Of a stretch of 64,000 bases of DNA, positions 34,600 to 47,848 are shown in pieces (positions within the stretch are counted from its first letter, which is position 1; the number at the start of each line of letters is the position of its first letter). A program made the position numbers and the translations under genes. Source of the DNA: Acanthosepion esculentum (Eukaryota; Mollusca; Cephalopoda; Sepiida; Sepiidae); the NCBI GenBank assembly GCA_964036315.1, contig OZ038517.1, positions 57,871,657 to 57,935,656 on the forward strand. Direction: 5' to 3'. Under the pieces are notes generated by a model that made no database searches, was not told the origin of the DNA, and worked only from the letters and a program-made list of their open reading frames with translations.

Positions 34600-34635
<36 letters not shown>
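34600..34635. repeat. (TA)n microsatellite
   Basis: About 36 bp of TA repeats followed by CTCTGTGTGTGTGTG. Confidence 0.9.
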
Positions 34636-34638
<3 letters not shown>

Positions 34639-35185
34639 TCTGTGTGTGTGTGGCGGGGGCGTACACGTGATTGTATGTGGCTATAATTTAATAAGCCTCT
34701 TTCTATTTCGTCTCACATGCAGTCAAGTAGCACATTAATTATTTATAGGCGGCGGTTCCAATAAGGTGTTTCAGCATTCATATGAAGGAAAAATCGATTA
34801 ATCGATCTCTGTGCAATATGTCAGGACATCTAAAATAGAGAATTATTTACACTACGATAGACGGGGGTTAGGAGAATTATTTTAGTGACTCATTTAACAA
34901 ATATCTTCATACAATCCAAGGTTTATAATCTCGACACTAATTAAACTATTTCGCATTCTGAGTTTTTGTTCGCCATATAAACAAGTAATATAACTTTTCT
35001 TCGAATATTTTAGTGAGTGTTGTATGAGATATTGAAAAATAAATTACAAACTTTAACATTCACTAGGAACATCTAAAATTATAAATGGTGCGATGGATAA
35101 ATTGTCTAAAGACGCAAAAATGAAAACACTGACATCTCATTTTAACATATATTTACCAAAATTACAGAAAAGAATCTTGAAATAA
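34636..35185. other. No feature recognised
   Basis: AT-rich spacer. Confidence 0.5.
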
Positions 35186-35850
35186 TAAAGAGTAAATTGA
35201 TTCAATAAAATCGCCATTGGCTTCAACCACGGCCTCCAGATAACTTCGGAATCTCCTGCAACTCTTCTGGGCGGTCTCCTTGTTTAAGTTGGTGAATGCT
35301 GCATAATCCTTGTCTTCAGATCATCTTTGGTGTTAAAAGGAGTTTTGTTAGTTTTTCACTCAACTGCACCACACACATAATAAAGGGGGTTGTACTCTGG
35401 GGAGTTACGTGGCCAGATGCAAGGGGTGATGTGGTTGCAGAAATTATCTGACAGCCATGACTGTGTTCTCTTACAGTAGCCACCCTGATGTAGCACTTGA
35501 TGTGGGCCTCCGTGCTGAGTCTGAGGTCCTGTGGGAAGATGAATGGAAGCACAACATCGCCATCAGTAGTGATCTCTTCAAACATCATGACATTGATTGG
35601 ATATATCATCGAACTATGTTCAAATCCTCTGCATTGTCCTCAGGTTGCCATCTAAACGCTCTGAAATGATCGTATTGGAACTTCCGGCGCGAATGCCAAG
35701 TAGTAAAGCAAGCCTTTTCCAAATATTTGGTGGAGTGAATTGTGTCATGGTACTTTTCTCACAGACGATCCCCAACGGACCCTACTATACTGTGCAGTCG
35801 ACAAAATAAAATAAAAAAAACAACGCGCCTGCGCGAAATTAAATTTATAA
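35186..35850 (-). pseudogene. Tc1/mariner-superfamily transposase remnant (C-terminal half)
   Basis: On the minus strand, around 35590, VMMFEEITTDGDVVLPFIFP matches the block after the first catalytic Asp. Near 35400, in another frame, a WPRNSPEYNPLYYV segment matches SPDLNPLDYYVW, followed by GAVE, TNKTPFNTK and a C-terminal RVAGDSEV-like and KPMAILLN segment, where relatives have EANGGxIE. N-terminal DNA-binding sequence is absent. Several frameshifts. A third family, different from those at 20-22 kb. Confidence 0.6.
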
Positions 35851-36002
35851 AATGGCAACAATTTACCCATCGCACCCTTTTCTCATCTGAGTTCTGAGAC
35901 ATCGCCAATCCGTCATCTCATCACCAAGGCTGAAGCTCTGAAAAAAATATTCAAAAGAATATTTGAGAATATATTCAGAATATTTTTTAAAAAATAAAAT
36001 AC

Positions 36003-36005
<3 letters not shown>

Positions 36006-36071
<66 letters not shown>
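36006..36071. repeat. (TA)n microsatellite
   Basis: About 66 bp of TA repeats. Confidence 0.95.
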
Positions 36072-36073
<2 letters not shown>

Positions 36074-36640
36074 AAGATATGTTTAGTGGTACAAAATTTT
36101 ATGACTGCCATGAACAGACAAAAATTACCACTTATGATAATAAAAAGTAAAAATGAAAAACGGGCCAGCTAACAATCGAGGTCAATAGAGTAAATTATAT
36201 AATAAAAAGAAAAAGAAAAAAAACAATGGACAAAGTGTATTGGTAGGTGAAATCTTTTTTTTAATCGTAATTAGTTGGAGGCCTAATATAAAGTCCATCT
36301 GTTTACAAAGAGAAGGCTTTAATGATAGAATATAGATGGCCTCCAATACTTTCAGGTGGTAATTTGAGATGGTAAAAGCGTCATCTAGATTTATTGCATA
36401 AAAATACAATTTTGGCACAAGGCCGAAAAAGGCTGGTCTTCACTATCTATCTTATACCTAGCTAATCCGATTCACGACCCATTTACTCATTACAATTTGC
36501 ACATTCACCACAAAAACTCGCCCATCACCAATCAATGCTCCATACACTCCTACCACATTCTCTCAAGGGGACCTATAAAAACGCACCTCATGATATTAAA
36601 AATTTCATGATAATAAAATACTTATATAAAAATTTATGGA
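36072..36640. other. No feature recognised
   Basis: A-rich run near 36205-36225. The rest is ordinary spacer, possibly reaching the 3' end of the neighbouring LINE. Confidence 0.4.
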
Positions 36641-37051
36641 TGATTAAATATGAGAGGGGAGGGGGATGAACACAGTAAACAAACTAAATATCAACACAAG
36701 GTAACTAAACATAACTAATGTTAGAAGATCCGTCCAACTCCGAAAAAAAGAGAGGCCGCTGTATTCTGCCCATTGGGCAGAATCAAGAAGCTCTCTCGCT
36801 AAGGGAGTGGGAAAAAGGAAACAAAATATATACAGACATGGGAAAATAAAAAGCTGACCCAGTCGAGATAAAAAAGGGGGACCAGAACAAACTGGTGAGG
36901 TTGGGAATCTCAACTTGGATCATAACCAAAGATGCAACCGGGAACAGGCCAGGAACAACACTTATTCACATTAACTAGGTACACAAAGCTTGTCTAACCT
37001 AACCAAAGCAAGGGCTCCACAGGAAACCACCGCGATGTGACGTAGGTTGAT

Positions 37052-37867
37052 CTAAAAGAGAAAATCAAGGCTAGCCACGTTCAAACGAACCAAGAACGCC
37101 TCAGTCACCCACCTTTCGCAAAAGACTGTCGAATGCAAGCGTTTTCTATCAGTTCTAATCTTCATCTTGAGCTGATGCTCAAACAATCGGATTAGATCCT
37201 GATGAAAAAGACGGTTGCCTCGCAAGACTTCCTCCTGTCGCGTCGTCCAAATCAACATTCGGGCCGTGGCCAGCAGCATTAGAAACATCATTCGTTTCAC
37301 CCCAGAATACGGGGGCGACACATTGTCACACGTGTATGCGCGATCCATGAGCTCGAGCTTTTCGGGAGCGAGACGAGCCGTCAATTCGCCGACATGGTCC
37401 CATAAGGGGCGGACACGGCGACAGTGGTAGAAGGCGTGCGAAGCCGTTTCTTCTAAACCAAGGCCACACCGTTCACAGTCTGGCAAATCCGCCAAGCCCC
37501 ATATGAAGGCTTTGTTATTGAGAGGTAGCCGATTCCAAGCCAATCGCCAGGTAAGCGAAAACTCAGGGCTACTGAGATAATCCGCCGCTGGCGCCCAAGA
37601 CCAGAAAGAGCGAAACTCCTTCTCCGACAAGTCGAGCCGCTTACGTAGAGAATCCTTTGCGACCCCCTCCACTAGAAGATGATAGAAGACCTTCCTAGGC
37701 TGTGAAAGGTCACTGGACCGAGGAACGGCCAACGAGGCCGACCGACACTCGCGAAGGAAATCCGATTGATCCCGGAGTTTACTATGGCGCTCAACCCGCG
37801 AGATGGTGGGGACTGATAGTACGGAAACGGAACGCGTCCCTAACAATCCCCGCAATAATCGAATCAC
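37052..37867 (-). pseudogene. LINE ORF2 C-terminal region with zinc finger
   Basis: 271 open codons. An early stretch has SQPRKVFYHLLVEGVAKDSL. Then LTWRLAWNRLPLNNKAFIWG leads into CERCGLGLEETASHAFYHC, the C-x2-C-x9-H-x4-C zinc module (zf-RVT type) found after LINE polymerases, followed by RRVRPLW. The C-terminus is basic. This domain helps bind template or target. It lies in a different frame from the preceding polymerase piece, so one frameshift near 37850 separates them. Confidence 0.75.
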
Positions 37868-38340
37868 CTGTCAATTCGCGGCGTAGGAGAGCCAACCACG
37901 AGGCGAGTTTGTGGCTCGCCAAGTGCGGCATTCCCAGCCCCCCACTGACACGGACGTTGTGCACAGACTCGTCTGTCGACCCGATTCCCGCGTCCCCTCC
38001 ATAAAATGGAGGATAGCGAGCGCTCGAGCGGCTTCCTATAGCCGTCACTCCAAGAATGCGGACAGGGCCGTCTGTCCAACCGAAGGGCTCCGGAAGTTCG
38101 ACCCCCTTCCAGGCACCTAACCGAAAGCAGGACAACTTGTGGCGTTTAATCTTGGCCCTTGTCACCTTTTCGTATCGATCAAGCGTTTTCAGTGCCGCCT
38201 CAATGTCGCTGCGGGACGACACGAAAGCAGATACGTCATCGGCGTACGCGGAAACTTTGGCTCGAGCTCCTCCAGGAACAGCGATTCAGCGTAGGGCCGG
38301 ACTGCACGCCCTGTTCCTTTGCTTGTTATTCCGTTGGTAA
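37791..38340 (-). pseudogene. LINE ORF2 reverse-transcriptase end (YADD region)
   Basis: The frame reads AVPGGARAKVSAYADDVSAF near 38290-38230, with the catalytic YADD intact, then SSRSDIEAALKTLDRYEKVT, KIKRHKLSCFRLGAWKGVEL, GWTDGPVRILGV and SGGLGMPHLASHKLASWLAL. This is motif C and the thumb of an L1/Tx1-type enzyme. Just upstream an in-frame TGA stands where an Arg codon of the PALRRI motif is expected, so the copy is dead. Confidence 0.75.
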
Positions 38341-38652
38341 AAGGATATTCCATAAGGCGTTCGTCCTCATCGCTAATACTTTGGGAGTGATATTTAAAGC
38401 CTTCAATGCTTCTTCCATTTTTTCCCTGATGACCCCAACTAATTTCCACGTTTTAACATCGGAAGTCAGCAGGGATATTGTGCGCGAGCTTACGGCATCT
38501 AGAGCCTCAGGTATGGTAAGGAATTCATTACCTTTAAATGAGTCTGCATCTTTTTTTAGTGGCCTATTCGCCTTCCAGGCCATTTTGGCTGGTGACACCG
38601 GTTTTGTCAACGGTGTATTTGCATCGTCATTGTTGGCATTGTTGTCAGCCAT
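38326..38652 (-). pseudogene. LINE ORF1 N-terminal part
   Basis: 108 codons starting at a clear ATG (MADNNANNDDANTPLTKP), hydrophilic, without a recognised domain before the join near 38340. Its place upstream of ORF2 sequence suggests the nucleic-acid-binding ORF1 of the same element, which is inference. The sequence upstream of the ATG (38653-38695) would be 5' UTR. Confidence 0.5.
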
Positions 38653-38806
38653 GATCGTTTCAAAAGACCACCACGACCGAAAAAAATAAGTGGTTTCTTT
38701 TTGCTTTCTTTTTAAAAATTTTTAACAATAAACGCAAAGCAAAACAGTCAAGAACAAACAAAAAAAACACAAAACAAGAACGTGGAAAACCAAAGATAAT
38801 AAATAA

Positions 38807-39295
38807 TTAAATCAAAATAGAAAAAGAATAGAAATTATTATTAATTCTGTAGTGAAAGGGCCATTCAGATTTCCTCACATATTGTGTCTGGCATAGTGTG
38901 CATTCTAATAAGTAAATTATGTTATGACTTCTACAGTTAGAGTTGTGGTAGATTTTGAAAGTAGATTTGGGTCTCCTCAAATTTTCCCATGAAGATTGTG
39001 ACATATGAGGGAGCTGCAGCGGTGCCCATGGTAAATCCTCTTACTTGTAGATAGTGTTTTCCATTGAAATCGAAAGTATTCAATCTAAGAATATGTTCCA
39101 TAAGTTTTATGATTACTTCTGTGGGTGGGTGTTAATTTGTTCTTTTAGTAAGTGGTTCTTTAAGGTCGGTTAGTCCTTCGATGTTTGATGTTTAAATAAA
39201 GTGATCTTACATCCATGGTTACTAGACTAATACTTTCTGGCACTATTTGTATATGATTAATTCTGTTTAGTAGGTCTATGTAGGATTTTACATTC
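38807..39295 (-). pseudogene. Penelope-like element fragment (RT motifs A and B joined to GIY-YIG start)
   Basis: Minus strand. Near 39230-39190 SLVTMDVRSLYLNIKH is reverse-transcriptase motif A. Near 39040-39000 GFTMGTAAAPSYVTIFMGKF is motif B of Penelope-like enzymes. Motif C (RYIDD) should follow but is missing. Instead, in another frame, YHNSNCRSHNIIYLLECTLC and QTQYV appear: the Cys-containing lead-in and first strands of the GIY-YIG endonuclease. So an internal deletion joins the two domains. Reverse transcriptase plus GIY-YIG is diagnostic for this class. Confidence 0.7.
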
Positions 39296-39300
39296 TTAGT

Positions 39301-39324
39301 ATATATATGTATATATATATATAT
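39301..39324. repeat. Short (TA)n
   Basis: About 24 bp of TA with one TG, at the end of the Penelope fragment. Confidence 0.8.
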
Positions 39325-39421
39325 CAAGAAAAAAGAACTAATGTGCTCTAACCAACAGGTAACTTGTTAACAGATGTAACACCATAGATAAGAAAAAAAT
39401 CCGAAGCAGGAAATAAATATG

Positions 39422-39835
<414 letters not shown>

Positions 39836-42198
39836 AAAGTAAAGTGGAAACACAGAATATCCCCAAACAGATAAGACATCGACGACAAGGATCCATCAAT
39901 CGAAAGAAAAGAATGTCAACAATCGATCATGCAGACTGTTCAAAACTTGAAAAAAAAGAATATACCAACCAGATTAATAAACGAAGAAAATGTCCAGGAA
40001 TCGAGTAGAAACAATATCAACAATGCATCATCAAAACTGTTCAACTTAGTAAAAACACAGAATATCGCAATCCAGATTAAAAATGTATGACAACCTACAT
40101 CAATCGCGTAAAAAGAATGTAAACAATCCATCATCCAGACTGTGTAAATCCAGAAAAACACAGAATATCACTAAGCAGATTAAAAATCCACGATAAGCTC
40201 CAGAAATCGAGTAAAAAGAATATCAACAATGCATCATCCAGACAATCCAACTTCATAAAAACGCAGAATATTTCATTGCTTATTAAAAATCGACGACAAG
40301 GTCCAGAAAACGAGTAAAACGAATACCAAGAATCCATCATCCAGACTGTCCACCTTCATAAAAACAGAGAAAATCTCGAAGCTGATTAAAAATCGACGAC
40401 AAGGTCCAGGAATCGAGTAAAATGAATATCAACAATCCATCATTCAGACTGTCCAACTTCATAAAAACACAGAATATTTCAAAGCTGATGAAAAAACTCG
40501 ACGACAAAGTCCAGGAATTGAGTTAAAAGAATATCAACAATCCATCATCCAGACTGACAAACTTCATAACAGAATATCGATTTGAAGATAAAAATCGAAG
40601 ACAACGTCCAGGAATCGAGTAAAATGAATATAAAAAATCCAGTATTCAGACAGTCGAACTTCATAAAAACACAGATTATCTAGAAGCAGATTAAAAAATC
40701 TACAACAATGTCTAGTAATTGAGTAAAACGAATACCAAAAATCCATCGTCCAGACTGCCCAGCTTCATAAAAACACAGAAAATCTCCAAGCAGATTAAAA
40801 ATCGAATATAAGGTCCAGGAATTGAGTAAAAAGAATATCAACAATGCATTATGCAGACTGTCCAACATCATAAAAACACAGAATATCGTTTGAAGATGAA
40901 AATCGACGTCAAGGTCGAGGAAACGAGTAAAAAGAATATCAACAATCCATCATTTAGACAGTTCAACTTCATAAAAACACAGAAAATCTCTTTGAAGATT
41001 AAAAATCGACGACAAGGTCCAGGAATCGAGTAAAACGAATACCAAAAATCCATCATACAGACTGTCCAACTTCATAAAAACAGAGAAAATCTTTAAGCAG
41101 ATTAAGAACCGAGGATAATGTCCAGGAATTGAGTAAAAACAATATTAACAATCAATCCAAACTGTACAACTTCATAAAACACATAATATCTCTAAGCAGA
41201 TTTAAAATATACGATAAGGACCACAAATTGAGTAAAAATATCAACAATTCATCATCCAAACTGTCCAAATCATAAAAACACAGAATATCTCTAAGCAGAT
41301 TAAAAATCCACGATAATGTCCAGGAATTGAGTAAAAAGAATATCAACAATGCATTATGCAGACTGTCCAACATCATAAAAACACAGAATATCGTTTGAAG
41401 ATGAAAATCGACGTCAAGGTCGAGGAAACGAGTAAAAAGAATATCAACAATCCATCATTTAGACAGTTCAACTTCATAAAAACACAGAAAATCTCTTTGA
41501 AGATTAAAAATCGACGACAAGGTCCAGGAATCGAGTAAAACGAATACCAAAAATCCATCATACAGACTGTCCAACTTCATAAAAACAGAGAAAATCTTTA
41601 AGCAGATTAAGAACCGAGGATAATGTCCAGGAATTGAGTAAAAACAATATTAACAATCAATCCAGACTGTACAACTTCATAAAACACATAATATCTCTAA
41701 GCAGATTTAAAATATACGATAAGGACCACAAATTGAGTAAAAATATCAACAATTCATCATCCAAACTGTCCAAATCATAAAAACACAGAATATCTCTAAG
41801 CAGATTAAAAATCCACGATAATGTCCAGGAATTGAGTAAAAAGAATATCAACAATCCATCATCCACACTGTCCAAATTCATAAAAACAGAATATCTATAA
41901 GCAGATAAAAAATCCAGGATAAGTTCCAGGATTCGAGTAAAACGCATATCAACAATCCATCATCCAGACTGTCCAACTTCATAAAAACAGAATACCTGGA
42001 AGCAGATTAAAGACCCATGATAAGGTCAAGAATTTAGTAAAAAGAATATCAACAATCCACAATCCAGAATTTCCAACTTCACAAAAACGCAGAATATTTC
42101 TAAGCAGATTAAAAATCCACGATAATGTCCAGGAATTGAGTAAAAAGAATATCAACAATCCATCATCCACACTGTCCAAATTCATAAAAACAGAATAT
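39836..42198. repeat. Satellite array A (~103-bp unit)
   Basis: About 23 tandem, imperfect units. A typical unit carries ACACAGAATATCTCTAAGCAG, then ATTAAAAATC-ACGA, GTCCAGGAATcGAGTAAAA, GAATATCAACAATCCATCAT and CAGACTGTCCAACTTCAT. Units vary by small indels. A block of about five units is duplicated with a 505-bp offset (for example the segments starting at 40851 and 41356 are the same for over 180 bp). Short frames inside are by-products. Confidence 0.95.
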
Positions 42199-45100
42199 TG
42201 AAAATTATAAATCATACAGGAACACAAATTAGTCTTATAAAATTGATGAGGCTTCCTATGGCAATAATGTCTACTATCATGGAGACCATTACTTAAAACG
42301 AACACAAAATCATTCGGAAAGGCATTTAATACTGATGAGGCTTCGTATTCCAATAGAAACTACTTCATTGAGGTCATTATTTAAAACAATACAAAATAAA
42401 TCAAACTCGAACATAAAAGGCGTTGAATATTGATGAATCTTCTTATGCCAATAGTATCTACATTCAGGGACCATTATATATATATACAAAAAAACAAAAA
42501 ACAAAGTACATGATACATACTGATGAGGCTTCGTATGCCAATACTGACTAATTCATGGAGACCATTATTTCAAGCAAAACAAAATAAGCCTTACTCGAAC
42601 ACAAAATCATTCGGAATGGTGTTTAATGCCAGTGAGGGTTGGTATGCCAATAGTGTCTACTTCATGGAGAACATTATTTAAAGATAAATCATAAACGAAT
42701 ACAAAATCATTCGGAATACTGATGTGGCTTCTAATATCAATAGTAACTACATTATGGAGAACATTATATATAAAAAACAAATACATGATACACGAACAAA
42801 AACTATTCGAAAACGCGTTTAATACTGATGAGGCTTCGTATACCAATAGTGATTACTTCATAAACAACCAGAAAATCATTCGGAAAGGCGTTGAATAATT
42901 ATGAGGCTTCGATTTACAATAGTGTCAACGTCATAGAGAACATTATTGAAAATGAAACTACATAAATCATAAACGAACACAAAACCATTCAGGAAGTGGT
43001 TGAATAATGATGAGGCTTCGATTTCCAATAGTGTCAACTTCATGGGGACCGTTATTTAAAAGAAAACAAAATAAATAAAACACGAACACGAATCATTCGG
43101 AAAGGCGTTTAATACTACTGTGACTTATGCCAATAGTGTCTACTTCAAGGAGACAATTGTATAAACAAAAACAAAATAAATCATACACAAACACAGACGA
43201 CTTCGAAACGGCATTTAATAGTGCTGTTGAATACAGACGAGGCTTCATATGCCAATAGTGTCTGCTTTATAGAGATCATTGTGTGAAACAAAATAAATCA
43301 AACACGAATTAAAAAAATCATTTGGAAAGACGTTCAATGTTGATGAGAATTCTTATGCAAATAGAGTCTACTTCATGGAGACCATTATTTAAAACAAAGC
43401 AAAAAATCATAGACGAAAACAAAATAGGCATTTAAAACTGATGAGGTTTCGTATGAAAATACTGATGAGTCTTCGTATGCCAAGAGTGTCAACTTCATGC
43501 TACCATTATGTAAAACAAAACAACATAAATGACTCATACAAGAACAAAAAATCATTTGATCAGGTGTATAATACTCTTGTGGTTTATGCCAATAGTGTCT
43601 ACTTCATGGATACCATGACTTAAAACAAAGGAAAACGAATCATACACGAACACAAAAGCATTCGGAAAGTCGTTTAATATTGATGAGACTTCTTATGCGA
43701 ATACTATCTACTTCATGGAGACCATTACTTAATACAAAACTAAATAAATCATAAACGAACACAAAAGCATTCGGAAAGCCGTTTAATATTGATGAGGCTT
43801 ATTATGCCATATAGTATCTGCTCCATGGAGAACAGTATTTAATACAAAACTAGATAAATGATACACGAACACAAAATCATTAGAAAATGCGTTTAATATT
43901 GATGAGGTTACTTATGCGAATACTATCTACTTCATGGAGACCATTACTTAAAACAAATGTAAGTAAATCATACACGAACACAAAATTATTCGGAAAGGCG
44001 TTTCATATTCATGAGGCATCTTATACCATTAGTATCTACTTCATGGAGACCATTACTTAGTTGAAAAATAATAAATCATACACCAACACAAAATCATACG
44101 GAAAGGCGTTAAATATCGCTGAGGCTTCTTTTGCCATAAAGTATATACTTTCTGGAGAAAACTACTGGTTACAAAAGTAAATAAATGATACACAAACACA
44201 AAGTCATTGGTAAAGGCGTTTATATTGATGAGGCTACTTACGCCTATACAATCTACTTCATGGGGACCATTACTTAGTAAAAATTAAATGAATCATACAC
44301 GAACAGAAAAGCATTCGGAAAGGCGTTTAATATTGATGAGGCTTCACATGCCAATATTATCTACTTCATGTAGACCATTACTTAATATAAAAATAAATGA
44401 ATCATAAACGAACACAAAATCACTGAAAAGGTGTTTTATATCAATGAGGCTTCTTATATCAATAGTATCTAATTTTTGGAGACCATTAATTAATAAAAAC
44501 TAAATCAATCATACCCGAACACAAAATCATTCGGAAAGGCGTTTAATATTGATGGGGCTTCTTATGCCAATACCACCTACTTCATGGAGATTATTACTTA
44601 ATTCAAAACTAAATAAATCATACACGAACACAAAATCATTCGGAAAGGTGTTTAATATTCACGAGGCTTCTTATGCGAATACTATCTACTTCATGGAGAC
44701 CATTACTTAAGACAAGTCTAAATTAATCATACACAAACACAAATTTACTCAAAAGCCGAATTATCGATGAGACTTCCTATACCATTATTATATTCTTCAT
44801 GGTGACCATTACTTAAAACAAATCTTGATAAATAATACACGAACACAAAATCATTCGGAAAGGCGTTTAATTTTCATGAGGCTTCTTATGCCAATAGTAT
44901 CTACTTCATGGAGACCATCATTTATAACAAACTAAATGAATCATACACGAACACAAAATCATTCGGAAAGGTGTTTAATATTCACGAGGCTTCTTATGCG
45001 AATACTATCTACTTCATGGAGACCACTACTTAAGACAAGTCTAAATTAATCATACACAAACACAAATTTACTCAAAAGCCGAATTATCGATGAGACTTCC

Positions 45101-45885
45101 TATACCATTATTATATTCTTCATGGTGACCATTACTTAAAACAAATCTTGATAAATAATACACGAACACAAAATCATTCGGAAAGGCGTTTAATTTTCAT
45201 GGGGCTTCTTATGCCAATAGTATCTACTTCATGGAGACCATCATTTATAACAAACTAAATGAATCATACACGAACACAAAATCATTCGGAAAGGTGTTTA
45301 ATATTCATGAGGCTTCTTATGCGAATACTATCTACTTCATGGAGACCACTACTTAAGACAAGTCTAAATTAATCATACACAAACACAAATTCACTCAAAA
45401 GCCGAATTATCGATGAGACTTCCTATACCATTATTATATTCTTCATGGTGACCATTACTTAAAACAAATCTTGATAAATAATACACGAACACAAAATCAT
45501 TCGGAAAGGCGTTTAATTTTCATGAGGCTTCTTATGCCAATAGTATCTACTTCACGGAGACCATTAATTAAAACAAAACTAAATAAATCAGACACTGAAA
45601 GACGTTCAATATCGATGAGGCTTCTTATACCAATACCACCTACTTTATGGAGACCATTAATTAAAACAAAACTAAATAAATCATTCACGAACACAAAATC
45701 CTTCGGAAATGTGTTTAATATCGATGAAGCTTCTCATATCTATAGTATCTACTTCACGGAGACCATTACTTATAACAAACTAAATGAATCATACACGAAC
45801 ACAAAATCATTCGGAAAGGCGTTACATATTGATGGGGCTTCTTATGCCAATACCACCTACTTCATGGAGATTATCTCTTAATACA
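42199..45885. repeat. Satellite array B (~109-bp unit), left part
   Basis: About 34 units with blocks CATACACGAACACAAAATCA, TTCGGAAAGGCGTTTAATAT, GATGAGGCTTCTTATGCCAA, TAGTATCTACTTCATGGAGA and CCATTACTTAAAACAAA. Early units are more diverged; units after 43600 are tighter (109-bp spacing at 43661-43770). At 44712, 45035 and 45358 a three-unit block repeats every 323 bp. The 136-codon frame at 45471-45881 is read-through of the repeat, not a gene. Confidence 0.95.
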
Positions 45886-45953
45886 TCCGTCGACTCTGTT
45901 ATGGAAAGGTTGATTTTTTTAGATTCTCCCCGTAGAATTCGTTTCTTCAATAT

Positions 45954-45964
45954 CCTCGTCGCCA
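45954..45964 (-). other. Primer-binding-type site after pol, gypsy copy 4
   Basis: TGGCGACGAGG on the minus strand, one base past the LTR-type end CATAACA, corresponds to TGGCGACGAAG one base past the copy 1 LTR. Confidence 0.6.
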
Positions 45965-46118
45965 CTGTTATGCTCCAGGAAGAACAACACGAACACAAGA
46001 GTAGAAATAACGAAAATATATTACACGGAATAATAATCTAAGATGTGGAAGGTGTTAGTATGACTGTAAATCTGGTTTGGAGTGAACTACTATCGGCTCG
46101 ACTCGATTCGTGTTAGGA

Positions 46119-47848
46119 AGAGTTCATTCTGTAGTTATAGGTAATCATCAAAGGCTCTGTAAATTTTCGTTTTCTGCTTGATTTCCGCGGTTCTGAAATT
46201 GCTTGAGGCCTTTGCATATTGAATGTGTCAAATACTGTGTCCATTACTTCCTCCTCTTCCTGAGGTAGACTGTTAGAATCCTCTAACAGCCTCTGATCTT
46301 ACGTGCCTTTTATGCGAGAACTTCGGACCCTGCATTATGTAAATCACGTTCTTGATTCGTTTCTCTATTGTACCTGGCTCCCAATAGGATGTGTTATTTT
46401 TGAACATTTAAAAAAAAAAAACTTTCTCGCCTGGCTTAAATTTTCTTTTTGGTACAAACGACGTTGGTGATTGCTTTGTCTGTTTTGGCAGTAATTTGTT
46501 GAATACCGATCTAATTTTTCGGGCGATCATTACTTCCGCTGGCGATAATGCCCTGGCGTAGTACTGTTCGGTGTAATTCTATATACTTTCAAGAATTGTT
46601 GTAAAGCCTTTTCTGTTGGTACGTCATAGTGCTCTTTTTAATGTATCTACAACCCCCCCTGTTTGCCAGTTTGATGTTGGGCGATATGGCGGGGATTTGA
46701 TGTGTTTTACCTGAAAAGTTTCACAAAATTCTTGAAAATCCGCAGATGTAAATTGTGTCCCATTATCGGTGACTAAACAATCAACCACTCTGAAACGAGC
46801 AAACAGTTCGCGAAGGAAATTTATTGTAGTCTCAAAAGTAGGTTTTCTACAACGAAATACTTCTGGCCATTTGCTGTAACTGTCTACTACAATCAAGTAG
46901 TAGAATCCCTCTAATGGACCTGCGAAATCTACATTGATTCTCGACACGGTCGATCTGTCTTAGGCCATGGCTTATGAATGATCGGAGGTGCTTTGGCTGC
47001 TAAGGAACAGCTCTTGAATTTGTCCACCATATGTATAATATCTTGATCCATGTTTGGCCAGTACACGTAACTTTGCATTAAGGATTTCATCCTGTTCTTT
47101 CCTGGGTGGCCCATGGGAAAATCCTTGAGGATTCGCCTTTGTAGCCTTTTCGGGGTTACTACTCTTTCATTATATAGCAGAACATTATCACATAACCAAA
47201 AACTGTCTGATATATGCTTATCTTTTCCTACAATTTTTGTTTTCGTTTCCTTTATAAATTCGTCATTTCTTATTTCCTGTAATGTGACGGGGAGGTATCG
47301 AATTGTACTACATAATGATGTTCTAATATCTTCCTCATATCGTAGAGCTGCAATTACGGAATCTTCTAGTGGTCCCGTTTTCTTTGGTATTAGTCTCGAA
47401 AGACCATCTGCATGCCCGATTTTGTTTGATGGAAGATACTCCAATTTAAAGTTATAGTTTAATAAAATCGTCCCCCATCTTAGCAATCTATTAGCAGTGT
47501 ATACAGGTAGACCTTTCTTTGATCCAAATATTGTCAATAACGGCTTGTGGTCCGTCTGTAAGGTGAAAAATCTACCGTAAATATATCTGTGGAATCTCGT
47601 AACCGCAAAAATAATCCCCAGCCCTTCTTTTTCGATTGCGATTTTGTTCGGCTGGTAGTAACGTTCTTGACGCATGCCCGATGGGTTTTAGTGTCCCTTT
47701 ATGAAGTATACATGCCCCAACACCATAGGCACTCGCGTCACTCGCGACTATTATTTCCAATTTTGGATCATAATGCGCTAAAAATAAATCTGCTGTTAGA
47801 GTCTTAATGATTTTGTTGAATGTTTTCTGACATTCATATGACCATTCT
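46119..47848 (-). pseudogene. pol: RNase H and integrase of gypsy copy 4
   Basis: After a TGA replacing the Trp of the WEW motif at about 47850, RNase H shows ASDASAYGVGACI, IEKEGLGIIFAV and QTDHKPL in two frames. The integrase zinc region reads GHPGKNRMKSLM then FKSCSLA. The catalytic core has NVDFAGPLEGFYYLIVVDSY and VTDNGTQFTSADF, but at the place of the catalytic Glu the sequence is NWQTGGVVDTLK instead of NRLAERFVDTLK, so the active site is destroyed by a local double shift. The C-terminal tail (EPRKSSRKRKFTEP) ends near 46119. Confidence 0.85.

Larger units (their letters stand above)
36641..38695 (-). mobile_element. L1/Tx1-like LINE, internally deleted (ORF1 start joined to ORF2 end)
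   Basis: Minus-strand element. From right to left: the beginning of a first frame at 38652, an abrupt join near 38340 to the last part of reverse transcriptase, the C-terminal zinc region ending at 37052, and a putative 3' UTR to about 36641. Endonuclease and most of the polymerase are missing. Base composition is clearly more GC-rich than the surroundings, as in the related LINE at 28-32 kb. The 3' boundary is uncertain. Confidence 0.7.

Noticed and set aside
37215..38689. Plus-strand frames of up to 176 codons in the GC-richer block
   Set aside because: They are antisense to the LINE coding sequence, which has recognisable motifs on the minus strand.
45471..45881. 136-codon frame with repeating ESYTNTKSFGKA units as a repeat protein
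   Set aside because: It is satellite B read in one frame. The 109-bp unit is not a multiple of three, and neighbouring units are full of stops.
42500..45885. CTGATGAGGC...GCC in satellite B units as a hammerhead core, as in some satellite DNAs
   Set aside because: Stem II could form, but the following GAAA is AATA in nearly all units, most units have TTGATGA, and no stem I pairing exists around the would-be cleavage site.
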